This document shows positions 42,889 through 51,193 of a stretch of 64,000 nucleotides of DNA, piece by piece; positions within the stretch are counted from its first letter, which is position 1, and each line of letters begins with the position of its first letter. Both the position numbers and the translations under genes were made by a program. The stretch is taken from NCBI RefSeq assembly GCF_043678055.1, contig NZ_JBHEQA010000002.1:1178001-1242000 (forward strand), given 5' to 3'. Source of the DNA: Spongiimicrobium salis (GTDB taxonomy: Bacteria; Bacteroidota; Bacteroidia; Flavobacteriales; Flavobacteriaceae). The notes under the pieces are model-generated. The model saw only the letters and a program-made list of their open reading frames with translations. It was not told the DNA's origin and made no database searches.

Positions 42889-42895
42889 ATTATTA

Positions 42896-43072
42896 CTATT
42901 GTTCTAGTGTTATTCCCATTATACTTGCATGTTCCACACATTCTTTTACTTCATCATTTCGCCAATACTCGGATTCTGGTATGGAATTCAACTTTTCTTG
43001 GAACATCTTTTTTAGGTAATCATAAGTCCCTAAATTCATTACTACGGTGTTGCTAAATGTATCTGGTGTCAT
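42896..43072 (-). CDS. Hypothetical early protein, 58 residues
   Basis: Reads MTPDTFSNTVVMNLGTYDYL at the start and ends in a short acidic/Cys segment. It is 3 bases from the upstream gene's end. Early operon member; unknown function. Confidence 0.5.
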   Translation of the reverse strand: MTPDTFSNTVVMNLGTYDYLKKMFQEKLNSIPESEYWRNDEVKECVEHASIMGITLEQ

Positions 43073-43075
43073 TTC

Positions 43076-43360
43076 TTAAAGTTTTTCTGTTACTGAAAAA
43101 TGATCATGTGCTATTCCTATAAGCTTATCAACATCGCAGTCGATATCACCTATCACCTCAAACTTTGTATGGCTCATGAATGAAAAGGAATCATAGCCCA
43201 CCTCGTTATGAGTGCATTTCTCTCCCTGCAAGTAGATTTTCAAACCTTTGTAAGTGAATAGAAACAACCCGTTTCCTTTGTTCTCAATTTCACAAGATTC
43301 GTAGAATTCTTCTTGTAATTGTGGTACTGAGGTTGTCTGTGGAATTGCTATATTTGACAT
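43076..43360 (-). CDS. First gene of the leftward early operon, 94 residues
   Basis: Start at MSNIAIPQTTSVPQ (43360); the frame runs 17 codons further into the promoter. Mostly beta, with IENKGNGLFLFTYKGLKIYL. It occupies the cro position but shows no helix-turn-helix. Driven by the promoter/operator at 43.38-43.41 kb. Confidence 0.5.
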   Translation of the reverse strand: MSNIAIPQTTSVPQLQEEFYESCEIENKGNGLFLFTYKGLKIYLQGEKCTHNEVGYDSFSFMSHTKFEVIGDIDCDVDKLIGIAHDHFSVTEKL

Positions 43361-43380
43361 GACTTGTTTGTTTGATATAA

Positions 43381-43413
43381 CAAATGTACAACGATCATTT
43401 GATTTAATCAAAT
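43381..43413. promoter_or_regulatory. Early promoter and operator of prophage B
   Basis: Minus-strand -7 box TACATTTG (43388-43381) and -33 TTTG (43412-43409), 20 bases apart. Between them lies a perfect inverted repeat ATTTGAT-TTA-ATCAAAT (43397-43413), with further ATTTGATAT and TTTGATATAAC half-sites on each side. A repressor bound there would block the early promoter, as CI does at pR. Confidence 0.65.
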
Positions 43414-43446
43414 TATTATTTGATATTAAATGTTAAAATTTTGATT

Positions 43447-43875
43447 ATGAATAACCTTACCGATAGATTAAATGCGTTAGCAGGACATTTCAATGTGCCT
43501 AAATACGCGGATTTCGCCCGTAAAACTGGGCTTTCCCATCAAAGCGCATCTAATTATCTTAAAGGGAAGCAGAAACCTGATGCTGATAAGCTATCCATAA
43601 TCATACAATCGTTTGATAATGTAGATGCTAATTGGTTACTCACTGGAGAAGGTCATATGATTAAGGAAAAAGGAATAAACACCTCAGAACTCACCGATTA
43701 CAAAATATTAGAGACCATAGAATTCATTGAAAAGAATTTGGATAGATTCCTTGAAAAAGAGCAGTTTACAAGATTGATAAATAGACTACAGACTTCAAAT
43801 ACTTCGATGAATGTTGAAGAAGAAATCAGAAAAATAAAAGAGCGATTAAATAAGCTTTCTGCCGATAGTAATTAG
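43447..43875 (+). CDS. CI-like XRE repressor of prophage B
   Basis: 142 residues from MNNLTDRLNALAGHF. N-terminal helix-turn-helix (FARKTGLSHQSASNYLKGKQ) and the Bacteroidetes hallmark DANWLLTGEGHMI. The helical C-terminus (SMNVEEEIRKIKERLNKL) is a likely dimerisation coil. No Ser/Lys self-cleavage domain, so induction cannot be by LexA-type autocleavage. Divergent from the leftward lytic operon across a palindromic operator. Confidence 0.8.
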   Translation: MNNLTDRLNALAGHFNVPKYADFARKTGLSHQSASNYLKGKQKPDADKLSIIIQSFDNVDANWLLTGEGHMIKEKGINTSELTDYKILETIEFIEKNLDRFLEKEQFTRLINRLQTSNTSMNVEEEIRKIKERLNKLSADSN

Positions 43876-44049
43876 GTCCTACATATTGAAATTTTACTTT
43901 TTCACTTACTTTAGATATTGTGTGTTCACATATTTTATAGCAATTTATCGAATTTCTTTGCACTTAATCGAATCCTAAAAAATATTACGGATATCTATAT
44001 TTAGGTATTGTTTCTTTTCCTACATTTCTGGTAAATAAATCAACCAGTA

Positions 44050-44751
44050 ATGAAGATAAAACTTCTATTTATCGTTGTAATATTCAGTATTGTTAATTGC
44101 AAAGAATCTGAAAAACAGAATATCGACGAAGTAAAGGCTCTAAAGAGGGCCGATAGTATTGCAAAAGTTGAATACTTAATCAAAGAAAAGAATAGAATAC
44201 GCTTAGATAGCATTGAAAGAGTAGAACAAGATAAAGTTATAGGCGAAGTACGTTTTATGATGTCCGAAGCCGTAGCTAAAGAGAAAATAGCCAAATTCAT
44301 AGAAGAAAGTTCACGCCAAAAGTTTTCGAACTATGATGAAAAATATCCTTTCATTGGTAACTATGAGTTTTCAGATTTCAAGGTGGAAGGTAGATATGAT
44401 GACGACAAGTTATATTCTCTTTCCTTAGATGGGGCTTTTATTTCATGGGAGAATTTCGAAACCAAAGTCCCACAGCAGATTAACTACCTTAAAGATGTAA
44501 TCCAACGAAAGTATGGACTTCCTGACGATGAAAAACATATTCCTAAATCATTTCAAATGAAAGAGGATTCCGAGTATGAAATATGCAGTTGGAATGTTGG
44601 GAAAAAGAAAATAACAATTACGGTAGAAGATAGTGGAACTTTTTATAACGTTAATTTACATATTTACTTACCTGCTAAAATTGAAGCCTTGAAAAAAGCC
44701 CGTTTAATTCGAGAAGACAAAATTTCAGAGGAAAGCAAAGATGTATTTTAA
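44050..44751 (+). CDS. Lipoprotein of accessory region
   Basis: 233 residues. Signal with lipobox IVNC (Cys 17), then a charged helical stretch (30-100) and a mixed domain with ICSWNVGKKKITITVEDSG near the end. Rightward, its own unit, in the AT-rich moron region next to the repressor. No family recognised; lysogenic conversion is plausible. Confidence 0.6.
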   Translation: MKIKLLFIVVIFSIVNCKESEKQNIDEVKALKRADSIAKVEYLIKEKNRIRLDSIERVEQDKVIGEVRFMMSEAVAKEKIAKFIEESSRQKFSNYDEKYPFIGNYEFSDFKVEGRYDDDKLYSLSLDGAFISWENFETKVPQQINYLKDVIQRKYGLPDDEKHIPKSFQMKEDSEYEICSWNVGKKKITITVEDSGTFYNVNLHIYLPAKIEALKKARLIREDKISEESKDVF

Positions 44752-44904
44752 ACCAGTACTTATGCAGTTAATCGATTATTTCTACAGTTAATCGATTTAG
44801 ATTACGAACAGATTTAACCGCTTTCTTAGTGTTGTTGATTATTCCTACATTTAGGATATCATCATAACGATGGAATAAATACCACTTCAAATAACCAAAA
44901 GTCC

Positions 44905-45330
44905 ATGACGAAAAACATAAAAATTACCTTTTTCCTAATAGTTTCATCCTTCACCATTTCATCTTGTTTAATTTCAACTAAGAAGGATACTAAAGAAGAT
45001 GAAAAAGTTAATACAATCCCAACAGAAGATTTTAAGAAAAAGTTTGCGGGAAGTTATACGATTGAAATAAAGGGAAAAACTTTTAATGAACATGCCGAAG
45101 TATATGCTTTGAACGAAAACGGTGGGGTAAGTTGGTTATGGATAGAGAATAAAGGTAAAGGAAATACTAACATTGATGATCGTAAAGTAGGAACCTGGAC
45201 AGCTACCGAAAACTCAATAACAATTAACATACAAGGTAATACAGGAGTTATTACAGAATCATATGAATTAAAAGATGAAGTTTTAGTAAACTCAGTATTA
45301 CCTAAAAGATATCTTAAGCCAGTTCAATAG
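44905..45330 (+). CDS. Lipoprotein with lipocalin-like beta domain
   Basis: 141 residues. Lipobox ISSC (Cys 21) and an acidic linker, then beta strands: FAGSYTIEIKG, VYALNENGGVSWLW, VGTWTATENSITINIQG. The pattern is that of small META/lipocalin-type barrels, but I cannot name a family. Accessory moron gene. Confidence 0.6.
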   Translation: MTKNIKITFFLIVSSFTISSCLISTKKDTKEDEKVNTIPTEDFKKKFAGSYTIEIKGKTFNEHAEVYALNENGGVSWLWIENKGKGNTNIDDRKVGTWTATENSITINIQGNTGVITESYELKDEVLVNSVLPKRYLKPVQ

Positions 45331-45379
45331 TCTATAAAAATACATTTTATCTAAACTGCGATTTAAACCATAACTAAAA

Positions 45380-45724
45380 ATGGACTTAAAAGATTTCATT
45401 AAACAAACACTGATCGAGATTACAAACGGGGTTACAGAAGCACAACAAGAAATTAAGGATTCAGGAGCTTATATAAATCCGGAAGGTTTTCACACAGGAG
45501 AACATGTGCGTTCTAACTATAGTAGAGAGTATCGTCATGTTCAAAAAGTAAAAATGAGTGTCGGAGTTAATGTTGTTGAAAATTCTGAAATGAAAGGTGG
45601 AGCTGGAATTATTTCAGTATTATCGCTTGGTGTTTCTGGTAAAGTTTCTGATGTCAATACGATAACAAATCGAATTGAATTTGAAATACCGATTTCTTTA
45701 CCAGTCATGAAAACCAAAATATAG
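45380..45724 (+). CDS. Conserved-looking protein of unknown function
   Basis: 114 residues starting MDLKDFIKQTLIEITNGVTE, then GAYINPEGFHTG and a beta-rich half. The N-terminal helix motif seems familiar from conserved proteins of other bacteria, but I cannot attach a name. No signal or membrane segment, so it is cytoplasmic, in contrast to its neighbours. Confidence 0.55.
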   Translation: MDLKDFIKQTLIEITNGVTEAQQEIKDSGAYINPEGFHTGEHVRSNYSREYRHVQKVKMSVGVNVVENSEMKGGAGIISVLSLGVSGKVSDVNTITNRIEFEIPISLPVMKTKI

Positions 45725-45822
45725 CACTCTATCATATAATTAATACGCTTTACAGAATTCTATAATTTTTCATCAATATGATTAATAACATTGTCGGTAA
45801 TATAAACTAACATGTATACTTA

Positions 45823-46203
45823 ATGAAATCAAAACATTGGATAGTGATAATTGCAGGGATATCTGCATGTATTGTTTTTTTTGCAGTAATTGGCATTCCT
45901 TTTATGGAAAATTCGGTTAATTCTCACCTAACCAAGGAAGAAGCTGCAGAACAACGCAATTATGAAGATGCCGCTTTCAATGCACAACGATTAATAAAGA
46001 ATAAGTTAAAAACTCCCACAACAGCAAAATTCCCAGCTTCCTTCCAAGCGACAGTCAATAAAAACGTGAAAGGTAACTATGAAGTTTCCTCATATGTAGA
46101 TAGCCAAAACGGTTTTGGCGCAATGGTACGTACAAATTGGAGTGCAGAAATAAGATATACGGAATCGGAGGTCCAATTGGTGGATTATAAGTTTTATGAA
46201 TAA
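45823..46203 (+). CDS. Membrane-anchored protein with DUF-type C-terminal domain
   Basis: 126 residues. N-terminal membrane helix (about 6-27), then NKLKTPTTAKFPASFQATVN and SYVDSQNGFGAMVRTNWSAE, a compact motif set that I know from many membrane-anchored proteins of unknown role. Accessory moron gene. Confidence 0.6.
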   Translation: MKSKHWIVIIAGISACIVFFAVIGIPFMENSVNSHLTKEEAAEQRNYEDAAFNAQRLIKNKLKTPTTAKFPASFQATVNKNVKGNYEVSSYVDSQNGFGAMVRTNWSAEIRYTESEVQLVDYKFYE

Positions 46204-46484
46204 ATATATATTCCCCTCCTGGCTTCCATGAAAAAGGAAAACGAAGACGATTGGTAATGGTTCCACTTAAACGAGTTTATAAGTATTTTGTCGATTTTAG
46301 AATTTACAGTCTAAATCTGCATTTCTTTGGAAATACTCCAAATTATAGGAAATATTACAAATAGATGTGTGTAGAAGTGCACAAAATATACACATATGAA
46401 CAATAATGAACTTAATTTAACTATGTATTAGTTAGTTTATGTTAATAATTTCAATATTTTTGACATGTTGCCGTTATCAACTAA
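46204..46484. other. Non-coding AT-rich stretch
   Basis: About 280 bases with no supported gene on either strand; ends at the terminator of the tRNA. Nothing else is recognised. Confidence 0.4.
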
Positions 46485-46513
46485 AGAAGGCCAGACGATT
46501 TGTCTAGCCTTCT
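46485..46513 (-). terminator. Terminator after tRNA-Cys
   Basis: Stem AGAAGGCCAGAC/GTCTAGCCTTCT with 5-base loop and one mismatch, directly downstream of the leftward tRNA. The T-run is short. Confidence 0.55.
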
Positions 46514-46517
46514 GAAG

Positions 46518-46589
46518 AGGTGCCGACCGGATTCGAACCGGTGTAAAACGAATTGCAGACCCGTTACCTAACCGCTCGGACACGGCACC
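46518..46589 (-). tRNA. tRNA-Cys(GCA)-like gene with mismatched anticodon arm
   Basis: 72 nt. The acceptor stem (GGTGCCG/CGGCACC) and T-arm (ACCGG TTCGAAT CCGGT) are perfect. The loop contains CTGCAA, as in tRNA-Cys. With GCA at 34-36 the anticodon stem (CGGGT/TCGTT) is almost unpaired. With a one-base shift it pairs with three Watson-Crick and two G-T pairs but puts TGC at the anticodon and C at position 33. The 5' half would pair with a different 3' half than the one present. Either a degenerate or a recombinant gene. It stands alone inside the prophage accessory region. Confidence 0.6.
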
Positions 46590-46604
46590 CGTAAATAACA
46601 TTTA

Positions 46605-46634
46605 AAAAGCCTTTCGAAGAGTCGAGAGGCTTTT
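46605..46634 (-). terminator. Terminator of the ribbon-helix-helix gene
   Basis: Stem AAAAGCCT/AGGCTTTT with an inner TCGA/TCGA pair and runs of T on the minus strand, 6 bases beyond the stop of the RHH gene. May act in both directions. Confidence 0.65.
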
Positions 46635-46639
46635 ATTTT

Positions 46640-46786
46640 TTATATTAGTTCCGTTTGTGTTGCTTGTTTCAGAATAGTTTCTACCATGTTCGAGAAATTT
46701 CTGTTCTCCTTCCGTGCGCGCTCCTCTACTAAATCCACTACGGATTTTTGCAGAGTAACTGTCTTAGTTTTTGTAACTTTTTTCAT
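46640..46786 (-). CDS. Ribbon-helix-helix transcription regulator
   Basis: 48 residues: MKKVTKTKTVTLQKSVVDLV, then a helix-turn-helix pair (RKENRNFSNMVETILKQA). This is the complete RHH (CopG/Arc) fold: one beta strand, two helices. Such small proteins often act as antitoxins or plasmid/phage repressors. No toxin gene is adjacent on the same strand. Confidence 0.7.
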   Translation of the reverse strand: MKKVTKTKTVTLQKSVVDLVEERARKENRNFSNMVETILKQATQTELI

Positions 46787-47059
46787 GACTTGAATTTATT
46801 AAGGTTATCAGATTTATCACAAATATACAAAATAATGCAATCCATTATTTTTTAATATAATAATATATAAAACAATTATTAATAATTTTGTTAAAGTTAA
46901 AACAATATCATTTGACCACCACCTAAAAATTAATTGATGGAACTTCGTTCCGAGAAGGTAGCGGGAGGCCTCCGACAAGTGGGGGTTAATGAAGTGAATT
47001 TGAGAGGGCCTGGATATCCAGATGAGTTGTATTGACAATCGATTTAACTTGTATCATTT

Positions 47060-47440
47060 ATGATCATAGAAGAAAGAACTAAGGACTTCAACCACCTAGG
47101 AGAAGTCTTGAAAGCCTATTGCCTGAAATTGCTGGCAAGCCATTATAGAACTTACGACTGTCGTATGGGAAATAACAGTTATGAATACCTCATTGAAAGG
47201 GAAGTGTTCTTTGAGGTCAGAACAAGTCAATCGGATGATGAAAGGGTACGATTGGTACAATATCATAGCGATGGCCCCGGTATGCATAAAATTGTGGTAA
47301 ATACAAATGGACAATGTTACTCCAACTTTGAAATATTCTTAAGCCTTGATGAACTGGAAAACAATCTTCCTAAAAAAATGATAAAGGAACTAGATGATGA
47401 GTTTTACAGTTATGTAGAAGTTTATGATGATGAAGAGTAA
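47060..47440 (+). CDS. Hypothetical acidic protein, 126 residues
   Basis: Soluble alpha/beta protein with an acidic end (FYSYVEVYDDEE). No recognised motif. Accessory region, rightward. Its 5' side is about 270 bases of AT-rich DNA without genes. Confidence 0.5.
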   Translation: MIIEERTKDFNHLGEVLKAYCLKLLASHYRTYDCRMGNNSYEYLIEREVFFEVRTSQSDDERVRLVQYHSDGPGMHKIVVNTNGQCYSNFEIFLSLDELENNLPKKMIKELDDEFYSYVEVYDDEE

Positions 47441-47587
47441 AATGACCTAATTCATGAATAAGAACAAACTGAAGTTATTAATGTTTTAATTGTTACTATA
47501 CTTAAAATTGTTATTGAACGTTTAAATATTGGCACAGTTTATGCTCATAAATAAAGTAATATATTTATAGATAAATATGTAGTTAAT

Positions 47588-47650
47588 AGTGCTTTAAGCA
47601 CTGTTTTAACGATAGTTTATAGTACTTTATAACATTTTATTGTAACTTTG
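47588..47650. promoter_or_regulatory. Palindrome and TAnnTTTG box upstream of 47.72-kb genes
   Basis: A perfect 15-base palindrome AGTGCTTTAAGCACT (47588-47602) and, 40 bases on, TAACTTTG (47643-47650), a match to the -7 box on the plus strand. The surrounding 280 bases are gene-free and very AT-rich. Confidence 0.45.
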
Positions 47651-47719
47651 ACGTGTCAAATATTACTTATATCATATAATAATATTGTTAATAAGCACTA
47701 AATTTTTAAGATAAATAAC

Positions 47720-47869
47720 ATGGGTGTAATCAAATCATTTTCGAGAAAGCCGGATAGTGGTAAGAAATCCGTAAAATATTCTAGAAAAGACAGTAAAGTT
47801 AATCTTACAAGAGTTTCGCCTAAAGAAATTGAAGCGAATAGAAGAAAGGCGTACCCTTATCTTTTTTAG
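47720..47869 (+). CDS. Small basic protein, 49 residues
   Basis: Strongly basic (MGVIKSFSRKPDSGKKSVKY, ten Lys in 49), probably nucleic-acid binding. Four bases separate its stop from the next frame. No known family. Confidence 0.45.
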   Translation: MGVIKSFSRKPDSGKKSVKYSRKDSKVNLTRVSPKEIEANRRKAYPYLF

Positions 47870-47873
47870 TTAA

Positions 47874-48374
47874 TTGACTCCCTATAATTACACTTTCTTC
47901 CATCGTTTTAACGATTGTGATGGAAAATTAATTTCAATAGATCGATATAGATTTGTGACCCGTTTTAAACGGGTCTATTTTATTGACGTCGAAGTTTATC
48001 AAAATAATCTTTATTTCATAAAATTCTTTCTCAGGGCTGATAAAGATAAAAAGGATAGGTTTAGAAAAATGACCCATGATAATGATGCATGGAGAATATT
48101 GAGTACATGTCTAGCAGTAATGAAAGAGGTTTCTACCCTAAATCCATTAGCATCTTTTGGATTTATTGGAATGCCACAAATTCATGAGAAAGAAAATTCG
48201 ACAAAACGCTATAAAGTGTACCAGCAAATAGCTATAACCAACTTTCCCCCAAGTAAATACGAGCATCAAAGGGATGAAAAAATGAGTCTTTATTTTTTAC
48301 TACAAAAAGAAAACAAACTATTGGATATAAATAATCTCGTAAAGGAAATGGAAAATACCTATCAGTCCTTATAG
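47874..48374 (+). CDS. Hypothetical protein, TTG start, 166 residues
   Basis: The frame begins with TTG (MTPYNYTFFHRFNDCDGK if read as Met); no ATG is available until residue 66. Basic and aromatic-rich. Coupled by position to the preceding small basic protein. Accessory region; unknown. Confidence 0.5.
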   Translation: MTPYNYTFFHRFNDCDGKLISIDRYRFVTRFKRVYFIDVEVYQNNLYFIKFFLRADKDKKDRFRKMTHDNDAWRILSTCLAVMKEVSTLNPLASFGFIGMPQIHEKENSTKRYKVYQQIAITNFPPSKYEHQRDEKMSLYFLLQKENKLLDINNLVKEMENTYQSL

Positions 48375-48478
48375 AAAAGGAATATACTTATATGTAATGT
48401 TGTACGTTGTTTAAAATATGATCTTTTGAACTCATTTTCTTTCATTACTTTTAAGTTCTCTTGTGGGTTTAACGGCAT

Positions 48479-49573
48479 TTATCTATTTCTTTTGAGCAAC
48501 CTAAATATGTCCTGTAGTTTAAAATGGAACCCCCATAATTTTAAAGTACCCGCCTCTACCCCTGGTAATATCGGCTCAACATCTTCTTTTTTATCTGTTT
48601 CAAGATTTATGATATTCTTGTTTACCTTTTCTTGGAGGGACATTATCATATGGTCCTTCTGATTTATCAAATGGTCTTTTTCTTGAATTCTATCTTGGGC
48701 CACAGCAAGCAGTTCCTTAAAATTCCTCGCAATTAACACCACATCTACTACGGCATTATCAGCTCCCACAGTATCGATCGAATTTAAATCCTTAGAATCT
48801 GGAATCTTCAAATATATTTTTAGTGCTTCAAATACATTCTTTAGGCTTTCATGTTTGTCATGTGGAGTTACACTTAATATAAACCCTTTATCATCTGTGT
48901 CAATTATAGCCGATTTAGCTTGTATACCCAAGTCTTTAAGAAACTGTGAAAAATAAATTAAATATTGCTTATATGCTGGATGAAATTGCTCATCTATTTC
49001 GAAAGGAAAATTTATAATATCTTCATTTAATTTAATATTAAAAGATCGGATAAAGGATGCACTAAATAAATTTCTTATTTGTTTTTCGGATAGAAGGATT
49101 GCATGGCTAAATTTAGATTTCAAATCCAAATTTAGTGACAGCGTAAAATGGTCATGTGATTTAGTTTTCCAAATACGGTCGATTATAAGCGAAGTTTTCC
49201 CTAACCGTAATTCATGACTTAAACTATCCATAAAGTCTAGAGTTGATATCGGAATTTCCCAGTTCTTATTGTTATAGGAAAAGTTCATTGAAATTTTTAA
49301 GCCAGGAGAGGTTATTTCATGCGCACTAAAACATATATTCTCTCTCAAAAATGCACATCCAAAAACATTAATTACAACTTTTTCACCATACTTAATGTTC
49401 CTTATTTCATCAGTAAACACTTCTTTTATAATTTCAGCTCCAAGATGTCTAAAAATAACCTTATCACTAATAAAAACGTCCTTAATATCAGGGTTTAGAC
49501 TATTAGGAGCAATTTTTCCTATGTGCATCCCTTTATAAGTAAAATAATTATTTTTATTCAAATTATCCATCAA
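48479..49573 (-). CDS. Uncharacterised accessory protein with C-terminal coiled coil
   Basis: 364 residues. Residues 1-300 are an alpha/beta region with no known motif (about seven beta strands then helices). Residues 300-330 form a coiled coil (LLAVAQDRIQEKDHLINQKD), then a Pro/Leu segment and a basic end (IFRLLKRNR). No signal peptide or membrane helix. It is a single gene running against the local direction. Its size and isolation in the AT-rich cargo zone make it a candidate for a phage-borne defence or conversion function; this is inference only. Confidence 0.6.
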   Translation of the reverse strand: MMDNLNKNNYFTYKGMHIGKIAPNSLNPDIKDVFISDKVIFRHLGAEIIKEVFTDEIRNIKYGEKVVINVFGCAFLRENICFSAHEITSPGLKISMNFSYNNKNWEIPISTLDFMDSLSHELRLGKTSLIIDRIWKTKSHDHFTLSLNLDLKSKFSHAILLSEKQIRNLFSASFIRSFNIKLNEDIINFPFEIDEQFHPAYKQYLIYFSQFLKDLGIQAKSAIIDTDDKGFILSVTPHDKHESLKNVFEALKIYLKIPDSKDLNSIDTVGADNAVVDVVLIARNFKELLAVAQDRIQEKDHLINQKDHMIMSLQEKVNKNIINLETDKKEDVEPILPGVEAGTLKLWGFHFKLQDIFRLLKRNR

Positions 49574-49722
49574 ATATCTACGATATAGTTATTATTTTTT
49601 ACTAGTAAAATAATTCCTTAAATTAATATTTGGGTCCCACCTATTATAGATATAAAAATATTAATATCTACTCCTCTATTCTTAGGATGTTTATGAACTT
49701 TAGTTCTTCGTCGGAAAGAATT

Positions 49723-49923
49723 TTATTTGCCCAAAATAATACCCAAACTTGACTTCAAGAGTTCTCTTTCCAATAGTAAACCTCTTAGATGATCATTTAC
49801 CTCTTCCTCTCTTTTATCTTGGAGTACATTTAGGTCTCTCTCAAGCTGAGCATAAGATCTTTCTGGGATAAGGTCAAGATCTTTTAAATCATCAATTATT
49901 TTTTTCTTTTCTTCATCAGACAT
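49723..49923 (-). CDS. Small charged helical protein (cassette copy 2, third gene)
   Basis: 66 residues from MSDEEKKKIIDDLKDLDLIP; almost pure charged coiled coil. Its start overlaps the end of the membrane gene. Same place and character as the 56-residue protein at 6.1 kb. Confidence 0.6.
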   Translation of the reverse strand: MSDEEKKKIIDDLKDLDLIPERSYAQLERDLNVLQDKREEEVNDHLRGLLLERELLKSSLGIILGK

Positions 49924-50740
49924 CGTCACGCACTTTTTTTAATGTAGGCCACATAACCTGTTCTTGATATTCCTTTTCATCCTTGACTAAAGGGGGCACA
50001 TCAGTTATTAATACACCATTTAAGAATCTTATAATTGATTTGAATCTATTCGATCTATTGGATAGATAACGTATAAAGAATATAGAAGCCAATGATATTA
50101 AAATGCAAACAGCAATAATAGTGCCTCTATATGCTCTAAGGGGAAGATCACGGTAGGGCCAGAAAGTATATACTTGTTGATAAAATGCCATTGTGAAAGT
50201 GGACATTTGAAGAAAGAACAAAGAGATCTTTAATTGCTTGTTCTTTGTGTTTAAGGCAAATACGAAAACGGATATAAGAATTGCAAAAAATATGTACGGT
50301 AATCTTATACCCCATCCATTAGCAAGTGCTCTCCAAGTTTTCCAACCGAACACCCTATGTTCGTCAATTTTATTATCAATGAGCTCATCATTATCTTCAA
50401 TTAACTTCGCTCTTTTTGGTTGAAGTTCATTAATAATTAAATTATAGGCTTGATCTCCGGTTATTTTCCCTTCCTCATATTGAGATTTAGTATAAATTAT
50501 TTCATCATCTATAACCGTAACTTTACTTCTTAATTCTTTTTTATAGCTTTCAACAACAGGATTTTTTTTAGGCATTTCTATATGCACCAAAGGCGCAGCA
50601 AAAATAAATACCGCGCCCAGTGCTATAAATATAGATAGTACTATTTTACTAGTCTTTATCGATTTCTTCGTCCTTGTCTTCTGCATTTTCGTATACTTGA
50701 TTGTCTGTTGTTGTATCATCTGTACATGATACGAATCCAA
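49916..50740 (-). CDS. Membrane protein of duplicated cassette (copy 2)
   Basis: 274 residues (or 256 if it starts at MQKTRTKK, 50686). Four hydrophobic helices (about 32-52, 148-165, 172-190, 205-225); between the first two lies a roughly 90-residue soluble loop with Glu/Lys helices. Its 5' end overlaps the lipoprotein gene. Copy 1 has the same neighbours but is half as long. Unknown family. Confidence 0.6.
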   Translation of the reverse strand: MDSYHVQMIQQQTIKYTKMQKTRTKKSIKTSKIVLSIFIALGAVFIFAAPLVHIEMPKKNPVVESYKKELRSKVTVIDDEIIYTKSQYEEGKITGDQAYNLIINELQPKRAKLIEDNDELIDNKIDEHRVFGWKTWRALANGWGIRLPYIFFAILISVFVFALNTKNKQLKISLFFLQMSTFTMAFYQQVYTFWPYRDLPLRAYRGTIIAVCILISLASIFFIRYLSNRSNRFKSIIRFLNGVLITDVPPLVKDEKEYQEQVMWPTLKKVRDDV

Positions 50741-50783
50741 TTGTAAAAATTGCCAATGCCAAAATTGCTAAATACTTTCTCAT
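50649..50783 (-). CDS. Small lipoprotein with acidic tail (cassette copy 2)
   Basis: 44 residues: signal ending IGFVSC (Cys 20) and a short acidic mature part ending DKDEEIDKD. Same length, layout and neighbours as the lipoprotein at 6.64-6.78 kb. Confidence 0.65.
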   Translation of the reverse strand: MRKYLAILALAIFTIGFVSCTDDTTTDNQVYENAEDKDEEIDKD

Positions 50784-50793
50784 CTTTTATAAA

Positions 50794-50821
50794 TTTTAAG
50801 GTTATAATAATTACCTTAAAA
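50794..50821. promoter_or_regulatory. Inverted repeat before lipoprotein cassette copy 2
   Basis: Perfect TTTTAAGGT, 10 bases, ACCTTAAAA, ending 11 bases before the lipoprotein ATG on the minus strand. Shared with copy 1. Confidence 0.5.
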
Positions 50822-51017
50822 TTAGGACGAAAAAGACTACATAAAGATTGATAACCAATTGTTTATCAACTTCTTTGTTAACATTAAATTTTATCATATT
50901 TCGGTACTATAGTCAGTAGTACCAGGGGGAATGGCAATATAAAATAAAACTTGTTTCTAACGCTTTTTTCGGTCGTAAGAAAACTTACACCTGTAAATAA
51001 TTTCAATGACCACTATA

Positions 51018-51046
51018 TAAAAACCTTAGAATATCTATGGTTTTAA
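51018..51046. repeat. Palindrome upstream of cassette copy 2
   Basis: TAAAAACCTTAG, 5 bases AATAT, CTATGGTTTTAA: same spacing and nearly the same sequence as 6912-6940. Located between the cassette and a divergent XRE regulator. Confidence 0.5.
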
Positions 51047-51193
51047 TTTCTATATTTAAAAATAGTTTTTGTAATGAATCAATGATCTTTATTACTTGTT
51101 TACACAATCAAATCTAAAACAAAAAAGTAAAAACAACAAATAATTAGTTAATTTTATGTATATTTAAACATTATTTTATTTAAGTTAGGTATT

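Noticed and set aside
46640..46786. RHH gene as half of a toxin-antitoxin pair
   Set aside because: No toxin-sized gene of a known family is adjacent on the same strand; left as a lone regulator.
47874..48374. Frameshift joining the 49-residue basic protein to the TTG-start gene
   Set aside because: The two frames are separated by a stop and 4 bases, with different composition; the TTG start explains the second without a frameshift.
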